From: Cryptomeria japonica
Lineage: Eukaryota; Streptophyta; Pinopsida; Cupressales; Cupressaceae
Assembly: GCF_030272615.1 (NCBI RefSeq)
Contig: NC_081410.1
Coordinates: 120,342,640-120,406,639, forward strand
DNA: 64,000 nucleotides
Direction: 5' to 3'
Each line of letters begins with the position of its first letter. Position 1 is the stretch's first letter. Both the position numbers and the translations under genes were made by a program. A model generated the notes under the pieces. It saw only the letters and a program-made list of their open reading frames with translations. It did not search any database and had not been told where the DNA came from. Positions 39,190 to 51,090 of this stretch are shown here, one piece after another.

Positions 39190-40230
39190 AAAAGACCAAG
39201 TCATTTGATAAACATTAATCACACCTCTTCGTCTCGTCGACCTCTGCCATATTCACAAAAAAATTGGGCGTTACAAAGAGGGAAACAATTCTGGATTGGG
39301 GTGCCGCCAAGATTCGGTTGAAGAAAAAAGGTAGGGTAATCAACCAATTCATTCACAGGATGTTTTCTTGAAGAAAAAATCGTTATGTTTGTGACAGTGT
39401 GTCGAATTTGCTTGATGTAGTGATGAAATTGTTTGAATTTTACATAGGAGGTTGCATTTGTGTTGGTTGATGATCAAGTTGTATCCTTCTTATAATGAAT
39501 TTTACTGCTCATAATTTTTTTTCCCTAGCTCATATTCATTGTTTGGTAGAAAAAGAGATAAATAAGATTGAATTGGATGGTTGATCAAATGAAATGATCA
39601 ATTATCCTGTTTATAGGCATAACCTCTTAGGGTAGACCCTAATTAAGGAGCGGGATGACCTAAACCTGTGTGATCAAGAACCACATATTGTGTCACTCCT
39701 TATCCGACATCCGCTGGAAGTGGCTTGAACGTAGGCTCTAGCTGAGGAGCTTACCCTGGGTATGGATGCTGGTATATATGGTTGTGATAGAAACTCCCTG
39801 CTGCAGGACCGTGAGACCACTGTGTAGTGATCGAGTGTCATTTTTTGTCGGTGTTTTGGAAGGGAGGATAAGTGTACCATGATAGGAAGGTGGTATAAAA
39901 TGGAAGTTGAGAGGTATAAGGTTATGAGGTGTGGGTTAGGATAAGATAGGGAGGTAAGTGATGAAGGATGTAATGGTGAAAGAGTAAGTTAGGATATGTT
40001 AGGGGTTTGGAAGGTAGGAAAGTGAATGGGGGGAGATAAAAGGATGTGAAGGATGGAATGGGGTTAGGTAGGTGAAGTAAAAGTAAATGTGTATGAGGTT
40101 AAGGTTTAGGATAGGATGTAGGAAAGTGAAGGAGGTTAAGAGATAGGATATGAAAGGTAGATGGAAGGTAATAATGATAGGAAGTGAGGTAAAGGTTATG
40201 AGGTGTGGGTTAGAAAATAGGGTGTAGGAA
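39190..40230 (+). other. CACTA 5' internal region with purine-rich tract
   Basis: No gene is recognised. From about 39850 to 40235 the plus strand is almost all G, A and T with recurring GGTTAGGATAGG, GAGGTAAG and GAAGGA words, so strand asymmetry is strong. A similar tract lies at 43740-44240. The open frame on the other strand (39999-40247) is a by-product of this composition. Confidence 0.55.
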
Positions 40231-40235
40231 ATGGA

Positions 40236-41190
40236 AGGAAGGGCCATTCATGTCGTAGTGCTCCAAGAGGAGCACATTCACATGAGGGACAAGAAGAGTC
40301 ATATCACTTTGAGAATTTTCACCAAGATGAGTAGCCTGAGTATGGACCTCAAATCTTACAAGCCTTATAGAATTTGATAGGTGTGATATAGGATAGGTTT
40401 TCACCCACAACAGAGACACCTCATGAGGATCCACTTGTAGTAGAGGAGCATATACTTGCATCTTGGAAGCTTATTACGAGTTCACCTTGAATTTGGGAAA
40501 TACACATAGAGGAGATAGAAGATTGATCAATACACATTACCTAGCCTCATCATGCATAAATACAAGAGGTATAGACTATAGCAAGCACATATCATGAGCC
40601 AAAGGATCATATTCGAGAGTTGCTTCATCTCCAATCCTCCACATTTTTAAGATCCACAAATGGGGTTGAGGCTAAGTCTTGGTTACTTAGCTTGGACTTA
40701 TGCTTTGGGTTGCATCTATATGTGAGCAACCTAAAGGCATAATTTGCAATGCAATTTTTGAGACGACTTGCTTCCACCTTGTGGGACTGGGAGGATAAAA
40801 TGCACCAACTCACATTGGAAACCCTGTCATGGGATACCATTTTGGAATGCTTCAAAGTGTGTTCTATTTCAAAATATTTTTGACAGGGATGCATAGATGA
40901 GTTTCACAATTTACATAATGAGGTTTCGTAGTGGCTCAACATGAGAGTTAGGTTTTGGAGTTCTTGTAGTTTGTAGATTACATTCAAGACAAGTTACTTG
41001 ACAATTATTTCATTAGGGGAAAGCCCAAAATTTCAGTTTTCCTACACATGGCCAATCCAAATGACTTTAGGGTTTCTATGGCAAAGTATCTTATGGAAAA
41101 GGAGGTACATGGGAGGACACAAGAGGCATGAGAGAAGTTTGTAACCTTGATCAAGAGACTAAAGTGTCCATAGGCCTCCCCATCATTCAA
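40236..41190 (+). pseudogene. LTR-retrotransposon gag fossil inside the CACTA element
   Basis: Between about 40640 and 41190 the plus strand shows a recognisable but decayed retrotransposon Gag domain: the spacing of FAMQFLRRLA, TLWDWEDKM and DEFHNLHNE segments is that of plant gag proteins. It is broken in several places and no LTR, primer binding site or pol was found with it. It is an old fragment, either carried into or inserted into the DNA transposon. The segment 40236-40640 may belong to the same fragment but is less clear. Confidence 0.5.
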
Positions 41191-41397
41191 AGGAGAATTT
41201 AGACTTACTACAGGATTTCAAACAAAAACCCAATAGTATCAATATTAGGGACAAAGGTCTAGAGCATAGTAGGGGCCATAGGTTAGTCACATGTGACCAT
41301 CATCGACACAAGTATATTTTAGGTATGAGAAACTATATGGCTATCAAGCTAGGCCTTCTATGACTCAACAACCTTTTAGGGGAGAATCTAGTGTTTT

Positions 41398-41920
41398 TAG
41401 TAGTTAGGATCTTCTAATTATGGTGGGGCCTAGCCAACATAGGCTTATATGAGAGGCACATGTTATGTATATGTTAGTATCAGACATAGAGTGCCCACAA
41501 GATTTTAGAGTAGGTGGACAACATCCTAGGATGTCAAAGTAGGTAGTTGATATGTGGGTCTTTACCCTCCCAACCACTCAACATATACTAGCATGGGTCT
41601 TTACCCTCCCAAACACCCAAAGGTCAAAGGAAGATTCACTGCTGCAACACTCACTTTTTGTGACAGTCTCAAGCACGTAGTATAGTCACTCCTTTCATGG
41701 CCATTCTTCTTCACACAACACTCTCTAACATTAATTATGATGATAGTGTACCTCCTTAAACCTTCCACCAACACCAAACTCAATACCAAACTCTTTCCCA
41801 ATCTCGCTAATGGACTAACTCAACTCACTGTCAAATTGTGACAGTCAATGCAAGGTTTAGGATAGTAGTTAGGATCTTCTAATTATGGTGGGGCCTAGCC
41901 AACATAGGGTTATATGAGAT
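41398..41920 (+). repeat. 56-bp direct repeats 465 bp apart
   Basis: TAGTAGTTAGGATCTTCTAA and the next 35 or so bases (to TTATATGAGA) occur at 41398 and again at 41863 with almost no differences. Between them, GGGTCTTTACCCTCCCAA is itself repeated near 41548 and 41596. This could be a segmental duplication or the edges of a lost insertion. Confidence 0.7.
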
Positions 41921-43739
41921 AGGGGTAAGTTCAACAGTGATGTGTATTAGATTGTCATCAAAGTTTCCTATTAGTGTTACTTTGTATCAACATTAACCAC
42001 TTATTGTCATTTCATTATAATCGGTTTGTTATTCCATATAAGAATTTGCAGTATTACCATAATTTGCATAGCCTGAATCTGATTGTATTATGTATTCTTG
42101 AGATTATGTTCAGATATATATATTTATATGTAATGTCTGGCAGTAACATTATGTTATTTTAATGTTGCTTGAATAAATAGATAAAATTTACCTTCTTAAC
42201 TTAATATGATATTAATTGTCATTGACTTGATTAAGAACATCTTAATTTATATTCAATTATGCACAAATCTGAATTTAAATATGTATATCATACTGGCTGA
42301 TATATACTCTAATGCTAACTCAGGAAATTCATGCTTATGCCTACCTGAAACTAAACTTGCCCATGTCTTTATCCCTGCTGGCAGACTATCATTATTCATC
42401 TTGTATGATCTCTAAACTTGGGCATTAAGGTTGTCTTATGCATTATCACATGACTATTTTTTCTTGTTCTTAGGGTTGCCTATTTCTCTAAACATGATTA
42501 GGCTTTTTCACTATGTTGACTACCACCTTTAATGGACTTCCATCATGAAGACTTATTACTATTGCCCTCTTTGACTATCACAAGATGACTAAAATGTTTG
42601 CATACGTGACTAGATCTATTCATGTGAGTTCTCTTCATAATATTGGTAATTGTCATACTTTGATAGTAAGGATACCACCTTACCTCTTTATGTCTTGACA
42701 TGATTCTTCGTTCACATAGTTATATTTTTGTCATTAAACCTTGTTGCCTCATACCATTTGGATGATAAAAAATTTCTACAATTTCCAATGCATTTGTCCT
42801 TGAACTGTCTTGGACTACATAACTACCAACTTGGCATTGTTCCCATATGCTTGTGGTGAATTTATTTGTTACCCTTGGACATACTTGCTATGATTTGTAT
42901 TATTGATCTTTGTTTTTCATTTATATTAAAATTATTTTGATTGGCTCCACTTTCTCCTAAATCTCAACTATCACCCTTTGATAATTTCTTTGCCAAAAAG
43001 AGATCTCAAAACCTATCATTGGATTGTCTTTTGATGTTGTGAATACTTTGAGATTCATGCTTATATTCTTGTGTTCCTAAGAATATCATATTCTCCATTA
43101 TAGGTTCTTTATACAAACCTATATCTTTTATCATTGGCAATGGTTTGCATGCATTCATAGGAAATCAAGGCCAACAAGAAATCTCTACTCCTTGGTGTCA
43201 ATGAAATCCCTCTAAGCATGTGTTTTCTTCATCTCTAAAAATTTTCTTTCCACTCTTATTGTTTGTAGCACTTCAGTCCTATCCATTAGGCATGAGCTTT
43301 TAATCTCTATGTTTGGCTGCTATAAAACTTATATTTGGATTGTAACATTTGTTGCTCCATCTATTTTTGATCATCTTCCCATTATTCTACTCAATGTCTT
43401 CTACCTAATGGTTGACATCTATGTGGTTTCTATGACTATTAAACCTTGGGGGTTGTCATCATATCTCTGCAAACATCTTATTTTGGCCCTCTTATGTAAT
43501 ATTCACAAATTACGATCTCTCCTAAGTAATTGATAACGATTATATATTTATCAATAAACAATCTAAATTGAATGAAAATAATTTTTCCTTTGCAATGTAA
43601 GGTGTTGACTTTGGGTTGAAATCCTACCTCAATCTCTGATCTTGGTTGAAAACTCTTCTTAACTTTCTCTTTGACGACTTGTTGAATCTTTGGGACTTTC
43701 CTTCATATGCATGATTCTTCACGTGGTTCATATTATTGC
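41921..43739 (+). other. CACTA internal non-coding region
   Basis: No convincing gene is seen. The plus strand from about 42420 to 43500 has a pyrimidine-rich composition with short frames only. Confidence 0.5.
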
Positions 43740-44260
43740 TATGGGTAGGATAGGATGGGGGTAGGTGATAAGATGGAAAGGGTAGGTTAATAGGGTGGTA
43801 GGTTAGGATAGGGATAGGATATAGGTAGGCTAGGATGGGGGTAGGTGATAATATGGAAAGGGTAGGTTAATAGGTGTGTCATAGAGGTAAGCTTAGGGAA
43901 ATAAAGGAAGTAAGACTTATGGGATGTGGGTTAGAATAGGTGATTTTAGGGGAATAAAGGGGTAAAGGGGTAGGTATTGTGGAGGGGGGTGTGAGATATA
44001 AGGTATGAGGGGAAGGGAGATGTTAGGATAGAATAGGGGTAGGGGTAAGGTGGAAAGGAAGTTAGTGGAGGGAGGTGAGGGTGTAAAATTGAAGGGTAGG
44101 TTTAAGTTAAGATGTGAAGGAGGTTAAGGCATGGGGTATGAAATGTGGTTAAAGGATAGAGGATAGGAAGTTAGGTGAGTTAGAAGGTATGGTAAATGGA
44201 AGTGAAGAGTGTTAGGGGAGGTTGAAATGGGAGTGATTGGGTTTGGGCACCCATTGACAG
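43740..44260 (+). repeat. purine-rich tract with short internal repeats
   Basis: GGATGGGGGTAGGTGATAA and the following TATGGAAAGGGTAGGTTAATAG occur twice (about 43754 and 43833). The rest consists of AGGTTAGGATAGG-type words on one strand. It resembles the tract at 39850-40235. Confidence 0.65.
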
Positions 44261-44886
44261 GATCGACAAAAGTGGAAGGGATTATGCCTTGGCTGGGAAA
44301 AGGGAATGTTAAACCTCACTTCATTTCAAAGAGAAAGACTTGGCCAGCTCCTGAGAAAATACGAACAAAAGGTTAACAGCAAAGACTCGACAACAACGAA
44401 CTAAGCTAAGACAACTAACCTAGAAAGCGAAAAAGTGTGTTTTAATTGGTGAAGATTGGGAATAGTGTGTTTTGGTGAAGAAACATTATGTGAGAAGTTT
44501 GATGCGGAGGCAATAGAACTCAATATTTCATATTAGGACATCAACCACATTGATTAGGCAAGTCAAATAAGGTCTCTCCAATGTTTAGGATACACAAGGG
44601 CAGTATTAGTCATGTAAGTATGCATGAGCATGGGAATGGATAGTTACTTTCCTTTTAGAATAACTTGTGTCTATGACTCTCTCTAACTTGGGTCTATGAA
44701 TAACTTGGGCCTATGACTCTCAATGGGCATATCACCTGCTCTAAATCACCACAAAGCCATTAGATATGTTTTGAGATGAAAAAGAAGAGTTAAATGGTTT
44801 TGGTTCAATTTGCATAATTTCTATGTTCAAGTAATTTAATTTGGTATATTATACTGAAACGTGATTTCATAACTAACATTTCAACT

Positions 44887-44896
44887 TCTATATAAC
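44887..44896 (+). promoter_or_regulatory. TATA box before the CACTA transposase gene
   Basis: TCTATATAAC lies about 45 bases before the ATG at 44937. This is a plausible but short leader; the transcription start is not known. Confidence 0.45.
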
Positions 44897-44936
44897 TAGT
44901 CCTATAGCCCATTTTTTTTGCCTATGAAGAAAAACC

Positions 44937-47900
44937 ATGTCAGACAATATCAGCGAACAACAAAATAAGGAGACAATTGCTAGATTGTGGTCTAACTTGA
45001 AAAGAAAAGGTGATGGAAAATGTTATTGTCCCTGCAAAATTTGTAAGGGGTTAAAGACTAGAAGGCTTCTAATCAAAATAGCTAAGAAACATTGTAGGTT
45101 GCATGGTCACATTGAAGGTGGGCATGATTATCATCCATTGGTAAGTTTTTCATTATATCATTTTAACAATTTATATACATAAGAAATTACTTGATGATGA
45201 GATCATGATCATGGTTTATTTATGTTTATCAATTTTACATAGGTCGAGCACCCCGGAGCACATGATATGGATCAACACAACCCGAAGAATATGGTTTTTG
45301 AAGTGGAGGAACATGGAGGTGTGAATATCGAAGCTGAAGATAATGATCTCATGAAGATGACGATTATGAGCCACAAAAAAACAATTGAAGATGATGGTAC
45401 AAATACATTGATCCATGACACATTTAGTGTTGGCACAACTGATCATGATGATGAAGATGACCTTGATGTTGTTCATAATGTCCCTCTACTTGAGAGGGCA
45501 TCTAAGGCCCTTTACGAAGGTTCCCAGACAACTCTTCTCTCTGATGTATTGTTGTTGGTGAACTTGAAGGTTATGAATGGTTTATCCAACATAACAATCT
45601 CACGTATGTTAAGGTATGTCATATATGTCATAATAAATGGTGAATCATGTTGTACCATTAATATTCTTTATATTAATAAATTATATTTTCTTGTTGTAGA
45701 TTGATAGGTGAGTATTTGTTACCACCATCAAATAATCTACCTCGCTCATACTGAGAATTATCTGCCATTATGAAAGATATTGGAATGGAGTATCAAGCAA
45801 TAGATTCTTGTCCCAATGATCATATTATATATCACAAACAACATGAATTTTGAATTGAATACCCTAAATGTCATATCAGTAGATATCAAACAAATCAAAT
45901 AACAAAAAAGGTTCCTCGCAAGGTTCTTCACTATATTCCCATTATTCCACGTATGCAACAATTATTCAAGTGCACTAGCCTGACACAATTTATGGATTAC
46001 TGTGCACACAATAGAAGTTGAGATGACATTATTCGAATGCCTACAGATGGTTCAGCATTTATGGACATAGAGGAAAAGTGGCCACACTTTAAAGAAGAAC
46101 CTCATAATCTCAGGCTTTCATTGGCAGCGGACGGTGTCAATCCATTTGGAGAGTTGAGATCTGTTTACTCAATGTGGCGTGTTTTGTTATCAACAATAAA
46201 ATTCCTCTATGGATGTCAATAAAGAGGGAGCACATAATGTTGGCAATGATTGTTCTAGGCATTTTATCATTTAAATATAGTCGTCTACATTTAATTATAA
46301 ATATTGCAGTAAAATGGTCATAATAATTATGTAATGTTTTTGTTCATTCAATTAGGTAAGTACCAAGTTAAAGATATGAATGTATATATCGATCCTCTTA
46401 TCGACGAGTTGCTGGAGTTATGGAATGGTGTCACTATGTATGACATCTCTAGACCAATAGGACAAAGACAAATTTCAATTCCATGTGATGCTTGTATGGA
46501 CAATACACGATGCCCCAAGGCTAACACATTTTTGTGGTATGTTATAGTGTTCAAGTTGCGCATGATACTTATAATTTAAAAAATTAACATATTTAATCCA
46601 ATTATACATTATCTTGTAAGTCTTCAAACAAAGGGAAAATTTGCATGTCCAGTTTGTGGTCCACAGATGAAATCTCGTCATTCAAAAAGTTTAGGAAAGC
46701 AGGTGTTTGATGAGTATAGGCACTTTCTCCAAAAAAATCATGTATCGAAATACTGAAAAACATATTTTCAATGGGAAAGAAGAGAATACATCAAAGCCAC
46801 GAACAATGACAACTCACCTGTGGAAGTTGGAATATAATAGAATTAATCATCAAGTTAATGCCATTCCATCTAATGGTTTATGTCATAAAAAATCTTTTCT
46901 ATTGTGTTTTGTTTACTGATGATGTGATTGATGATTGTGAAGGTCTTCAAGGCATAAATGTCCACCTTCCTAAGGGAATAAAAAGTTATCCCCGACAATT
47001 TAGTAGGTTGCCCTACTACGAGCAGTTACAAATTGTGCATTTGTTTGATACTATGCATATTGGAAAGAATATAACAGAGACATTATGGAAAATATTGGAT
47101 GGAAGGTGTGACAAAGAAAAAATTGTCAAAATTTGTAGTGACATTCAAGATTCCAATCATGCAATGAAAAATGTCATTCAATCAAATAGCCATGGAGACC
47201 AGATTAATATAAGTGAGCTTCCTTAGTTATTAACGGACCAGCAAAGAAATGTTATAAAAGAAGTCATACGAAAAATTCAATTTCCCATAGGATTTGTTGC
47301 GAACATAAACAGTCTCATATCAAAGAAAAGTGAATTTGGGCCAGGGATGAAAACGGATGATTGGCATACCTTCATTAAGGTAATTCATGTTCTTGTCTTT
47401 TTACTATATATTTGTATACTACGCATGTACTTTTCATTGTATTATGTTAGAAAAAAATGAAAAGATAATTTTATAATTGTTGCAGTACGTTCTGCCTCTA
47501 TCTCTCCCAGACGACTTCAACAATAATGTCAAGCTTGAGTCATATATGAGCTTGGAAAATACATGAGGTAAGTAGTGATATTTGTTCAGTTTGTTGTATA
47601 GATATTTATATTTGTGATTTGTTTTACTTGTTATGTAATATATTTTTTTGCGTCTTGAATATCTTGTAGGTGCTTGTCATGTAAAGAAATTCATAAAGAA
47701 GATATAAGATAATGGAGGAGAAAAATTCCTCATCTAATGTGTGGAATGCAAAAGTGTCTACCTTCAGCTTTTTTCAATGCACAAGAACACTACCTCATAC
47801 ACCAAGTCGAGGAGATTGAATTGTGTGGACCTGTACACACTAGGTCAATGTGGATGGTTGAGAGGCACTTGAAATTTTTGAAGGCTTTGGTTCGAAAAAG

Positions 47901-48977
47901 AGCACATCCTGAGGGTTCTATGGTGGAGGGATATATGGATACCAGACTATGGTGTACATTTCTGAATATCTTCCTAAGTTTGCAGCAAAGATCCATGTGG
48001 ATCGCATTTGGGATCCCAACCCCATTAACAAATTCAAAGGGGAGTACTTGACAGGGAAAGGTAGATTGAGGAAAGTGAGAGGTAGTTATAAGATGTTATT
48101 GTAGTTAATTAATTCTTAAACTTCAAAATAAATCGATTGTAAGACGTCTATTTATTTTTTGTATAGTTGGTCGAGAGTGGGATGCACTACATTTGTATAT
48201 TGAAAATAATCTTGATTGGATGATGGTATGGATTGAACGTTGTCAACATTCCGGTCGGACATTAACATGGGAAGGTGTGGCTTCATTGGTTAAAGAAGCT
48301 CATCGTAATGGAGATTCCAATGTTACGCAAAGGGAAATTGATTTAGCATATGGTTTAAGGGATAAACAGGTACGTATAAATTTATTAATCACCCATATGT
48401 TTATCAACTCACGATGCAATAATTTTTACATGTTTGACATATTGCAGGTCAAACACCACAACGCTATGTGCTGCAATGGTCATAAATTTCACATCAAAAA
48501 GTTGGATGACACAAAGAAAACTTGTGATTCTGGGATAACTACAGTCTTTGAGGTGACAAATATTTCATCGAGAAATGACATATATCCTCAAGAGTCTCAA
48601 AATTGATACTATGGCATTTTGGATGATTTACTTGAGTGCGACTTTAATTCCTTCAAATTAGTTTTGTTCGTCGTCAAATGGTATAGGCTACGATTGAATA
48701 AAAATGACCCTGATAGAACTGTTATTGAACATGATAATGGTTTTACAATGGTTAATACAAGGTCATTTGAACCAGTTGGGGATGAGCCCTATGTTCTTCC
48801 AAGCCAATGTGAGAAGGTATTTTACTCAGAGGTTCCACATAAACCAGGTTGGTCATTTGTTGATGGTGATGGTGATGGTGATGGTGATGGTGATGGTGAT
48901 GGTGATGGTGATGGTGATGGTGATGGTGATGACGATGATGAAGATGATGATGGTGGTGGTGGTGGTGGTGGTGATGG

Positions 48978-49053
<76 letters not shown>

Positions 49054-49056
49054 TGA
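44937..49056 (+). pseudogene. CACTA transposase (TNP2/TNPD-like), broken
   Basis: This gene encodes the catalytic transposase of the element, acting in the nucleus on the terminal repeats. Exon 1 (44937 to about 45140) is a transposase-associated domain with CYCPCKIC and CRLHGHIEGGHDYHPL. It splices at GTAAGT to an acidic exon (45242-45613), then a third exon at 45700. The Transposase_21 core follows with PHFKEEPHNLRLSLAADGVNPFG (46080-46150), VYIDPLIDELLELW (46380) and MHIGKNITETLWKILD (47055). DUF4218 is seen as AFFNAQEHYLIHQVEEIELCGPVHTRSMWMVER (47770-47870) and DUF4216 as KWYRLRLNKND (48678). In-frame stops lie near 45752, 45851 and 46019, others follow, and several exons are in different phases. 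The C terminus is an expanded Gly-Asp and poly-Asp tract. Confidence 0.85.
48861..49053 (+). repeat. GGTGAT / GAT expanded repeat in coding sequence
   Basis: About 17 units of GATGGT-type hexamers give a (Asp-Gly)n stretch, followed by a short Gly run and about 30 GAT triplets giving poly-Asp. The tract ends with a TGA at 49054 that closes the DUF4216-containing frame. Its repeat nature also keeps all other frames on both strands open, so those frames are not genes. Confidence 0.95.
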
Positions 49057-50130
49057 AATGTATGAGGTATGCAATTAGTATATTATCTATTTAATATTGA
49101 TTTCTTGATAGAATTTTTTTTGACTTATATGGTTACATAATTAATTCATTATGTTTTGAATTCTAATGTCATTACATAATTAATTCATGATGCACCTTTT
49201 AATGTTTTTAATTCATGTTCCATGACCTCTAGCAGGTCCTTATAGTAGAACTATGCCACCCCGAGGAGATGGAGATAGGGAGAGTGACTATTTATGTGAC
49301 ATTTTTTAAACTTTGTGTTTATTTATGGAATATGGATTGTTTATTAGCTATGTGATGGATGTTGATTTAAAATGCATATGTGATGGATTACATGTTTATG
49401 ATGATACATGTGACATTTTTTGAACTTTGTGTTTATTTATAGAATGTGGATTGTTTATTACCTATGTGATGGATGGTGATTTATGATACATATGTGATGG
49501 ATTACATGTTTATGATGACACATATGTGATGCTAATTATGATGCTCAATTACATATATGATGATACATCATGTGATGCTTATGATGTTTATGATACGTAT
49601 GTATTTATTATTTATCAAGTTACAAATGTAATGCTTATGATGCTCAATTGATGGTGTTGATCTCATGTATAGTCCCTGTGTGATGTTGTCACTCTTGGTG
49701 GGAATAGGTCATTGACTACAGACATCGTCAACCATTTAGTTGAGGATCCTACATAGTCTACATAAAGTAAAGGTAAGGAATTAAAAAAATTACAATGATT
49801 ATGATGACAACATCTTTTTTTAATCTAATACTCTTTTTGTCTACAAAGTTCATGTTGTGTACTATGTAATTTATAGCTAACATAAGATAATTGAATTACA
49901 TGTGCAGGAACCTGAACCCCTTTGATGAGGATCCTACATAGTCTCATGGATCGACAAGTATAACTAGTCAATACACCATATAGAAACAACTTATTTTTTA
50001 AAAATTACTTGGAAAACAAACTTCCTTAGTTTTTCAAACCTCGACATTAGCAGCATATCTAATACAGTTATCAACACTTGAGGCCCCAGTTGGACTTATT
50101 CAAATTTTCATCTCAACATCAACTTTAGGG
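49057..50130 (+). other. region between the two CACTA coding blocks
   Basis: No gene is recognised. TTTATGATGACACATATGTGATG-type words repeat irregularly between about 49290 and 49640 (for example GTGATGGATTACATGTTTATGATGA near 49379 and 49493), which looks like a local degenerate repeat. Confidence 0.5.
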
Positions 50131-50960
50131 TTGACTTCTTCATCAACATTACCCTCATTTGCAAAATATCTCTCTCATTACCAACTAACTCTCTCATTTG
50201 ATGGAGTGCGGGTACCACCAAATAGGTATTTGTCAGATGTGTCTTCCTCGAGTGAGAGAAATGAAGGAATAGAAAATGAAAGTGAGACATGTAGTAGGTC
50301 TACATTTGGGAGATCAACTAGAGTTCAAAAGATTAGAAGAAAATTCAATAAACGCATGAAATTTTTCCTTGCTCAAGGGGGGTCATGTTCTTATGATGAT
50401 GAGACCAAATGCGACATTGAGGTGCCCTTGAGGTACACACATCTACATAAACAATGAGTACCCAAGAAACTTCCTCCAATAAACACCGTTTTTTTGTGTT
50501 AATGATAGGATATATCGCATAGCACCTTCGTCGTTACATGGTTTGGGCCTATTTTCCATGGACAACATAAAGGTATGTTACAACAAAGTTGTTGAATTGA
50601 TGGAGTTTGTTGGACCTTGTTACAATTACAATAATTGGATGCAGATTGTTCGATATAAAAAAAAGTATGCATAGGTATGCACTGTCAGCAAATTATATAC
50701 AACCGAAAGATAATTATCAAAATAAATGAGTGGTTGTATACATTGATGGAAGGCCAAAAGCAACATGGAATATTGCAAGTTTTATAAATAGTACATGACC
50801 TAGGTCAACTAATAAACAACCCAATTGCATATTTGAGGCGCACGAGGGAAATCATTTATTCGTATGTGCGATAAAATCAATAAGTGCAGGGGAAGAGCTT
50901 CTAATCGATTATAATTTGAATCGTATAGATACAAACAAAGTTACTATCATGGGGGTGGTA
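50131..50960 (+). pseudogene. SET-domain coding region inside the CACTA element
   Basis: SET domains transfer methyl groups from S-adenosylmethionine to lysine, usually on histones. Here an N-terminal basic, Ser-rich frame (50131-50457) leads, across a likely slip in a T run near 50490, into HGLGLFSMDNIK (50540-50575). This matches the G-x-G S-adenosylmethionine loop of SET. ELMEFVGP follows, then VYIDGRPKATWNIASFINST (50737-50796), PNCIFEAHEGN (50820) and ISAGEELLIDYNLNRID (50880-50930), the conserved NH..NC and GEELxxDY core in order. Lesions include a 10-base repeat of TATGCATAGG near 50666 and in-frame TGAs at 50727 and 50796. It ends at a GTATGT donor near 50957 and may splice to the exon at 51091. 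The typical NHSC is replaced by INST...PNC. Origin is probably a captured host gene. Confidence 0.75.
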
Positions 50961-51090
50961 TGTACTATATACCATTTAAATTAACCAACCTCCAATTAAT
51001 GACTCCAATATACCATTTTATTATGAAGTTTTTTTGCTAAGTCTATTGGTTTAATTTCGCTAACGTTTTTATATTTTTTCTTTATCACAG

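Noticed and set aside
39999-40247. Minus-strand 82-codon ORF rich in Leu, Phe, Pro and Ser
   Set aside because: It is the complement of a purine-rich low-complexity tract and has no domain-like pattern.
48853-49074. Long antisense and alternative-frame ORFs over the GAT repeat (poly-Ile/Thr, poly-Met)
   Set aside because: They exist only because the 3-base and 6-base repeat keeps every frame open; the sense frame ends the transposase-type protein.
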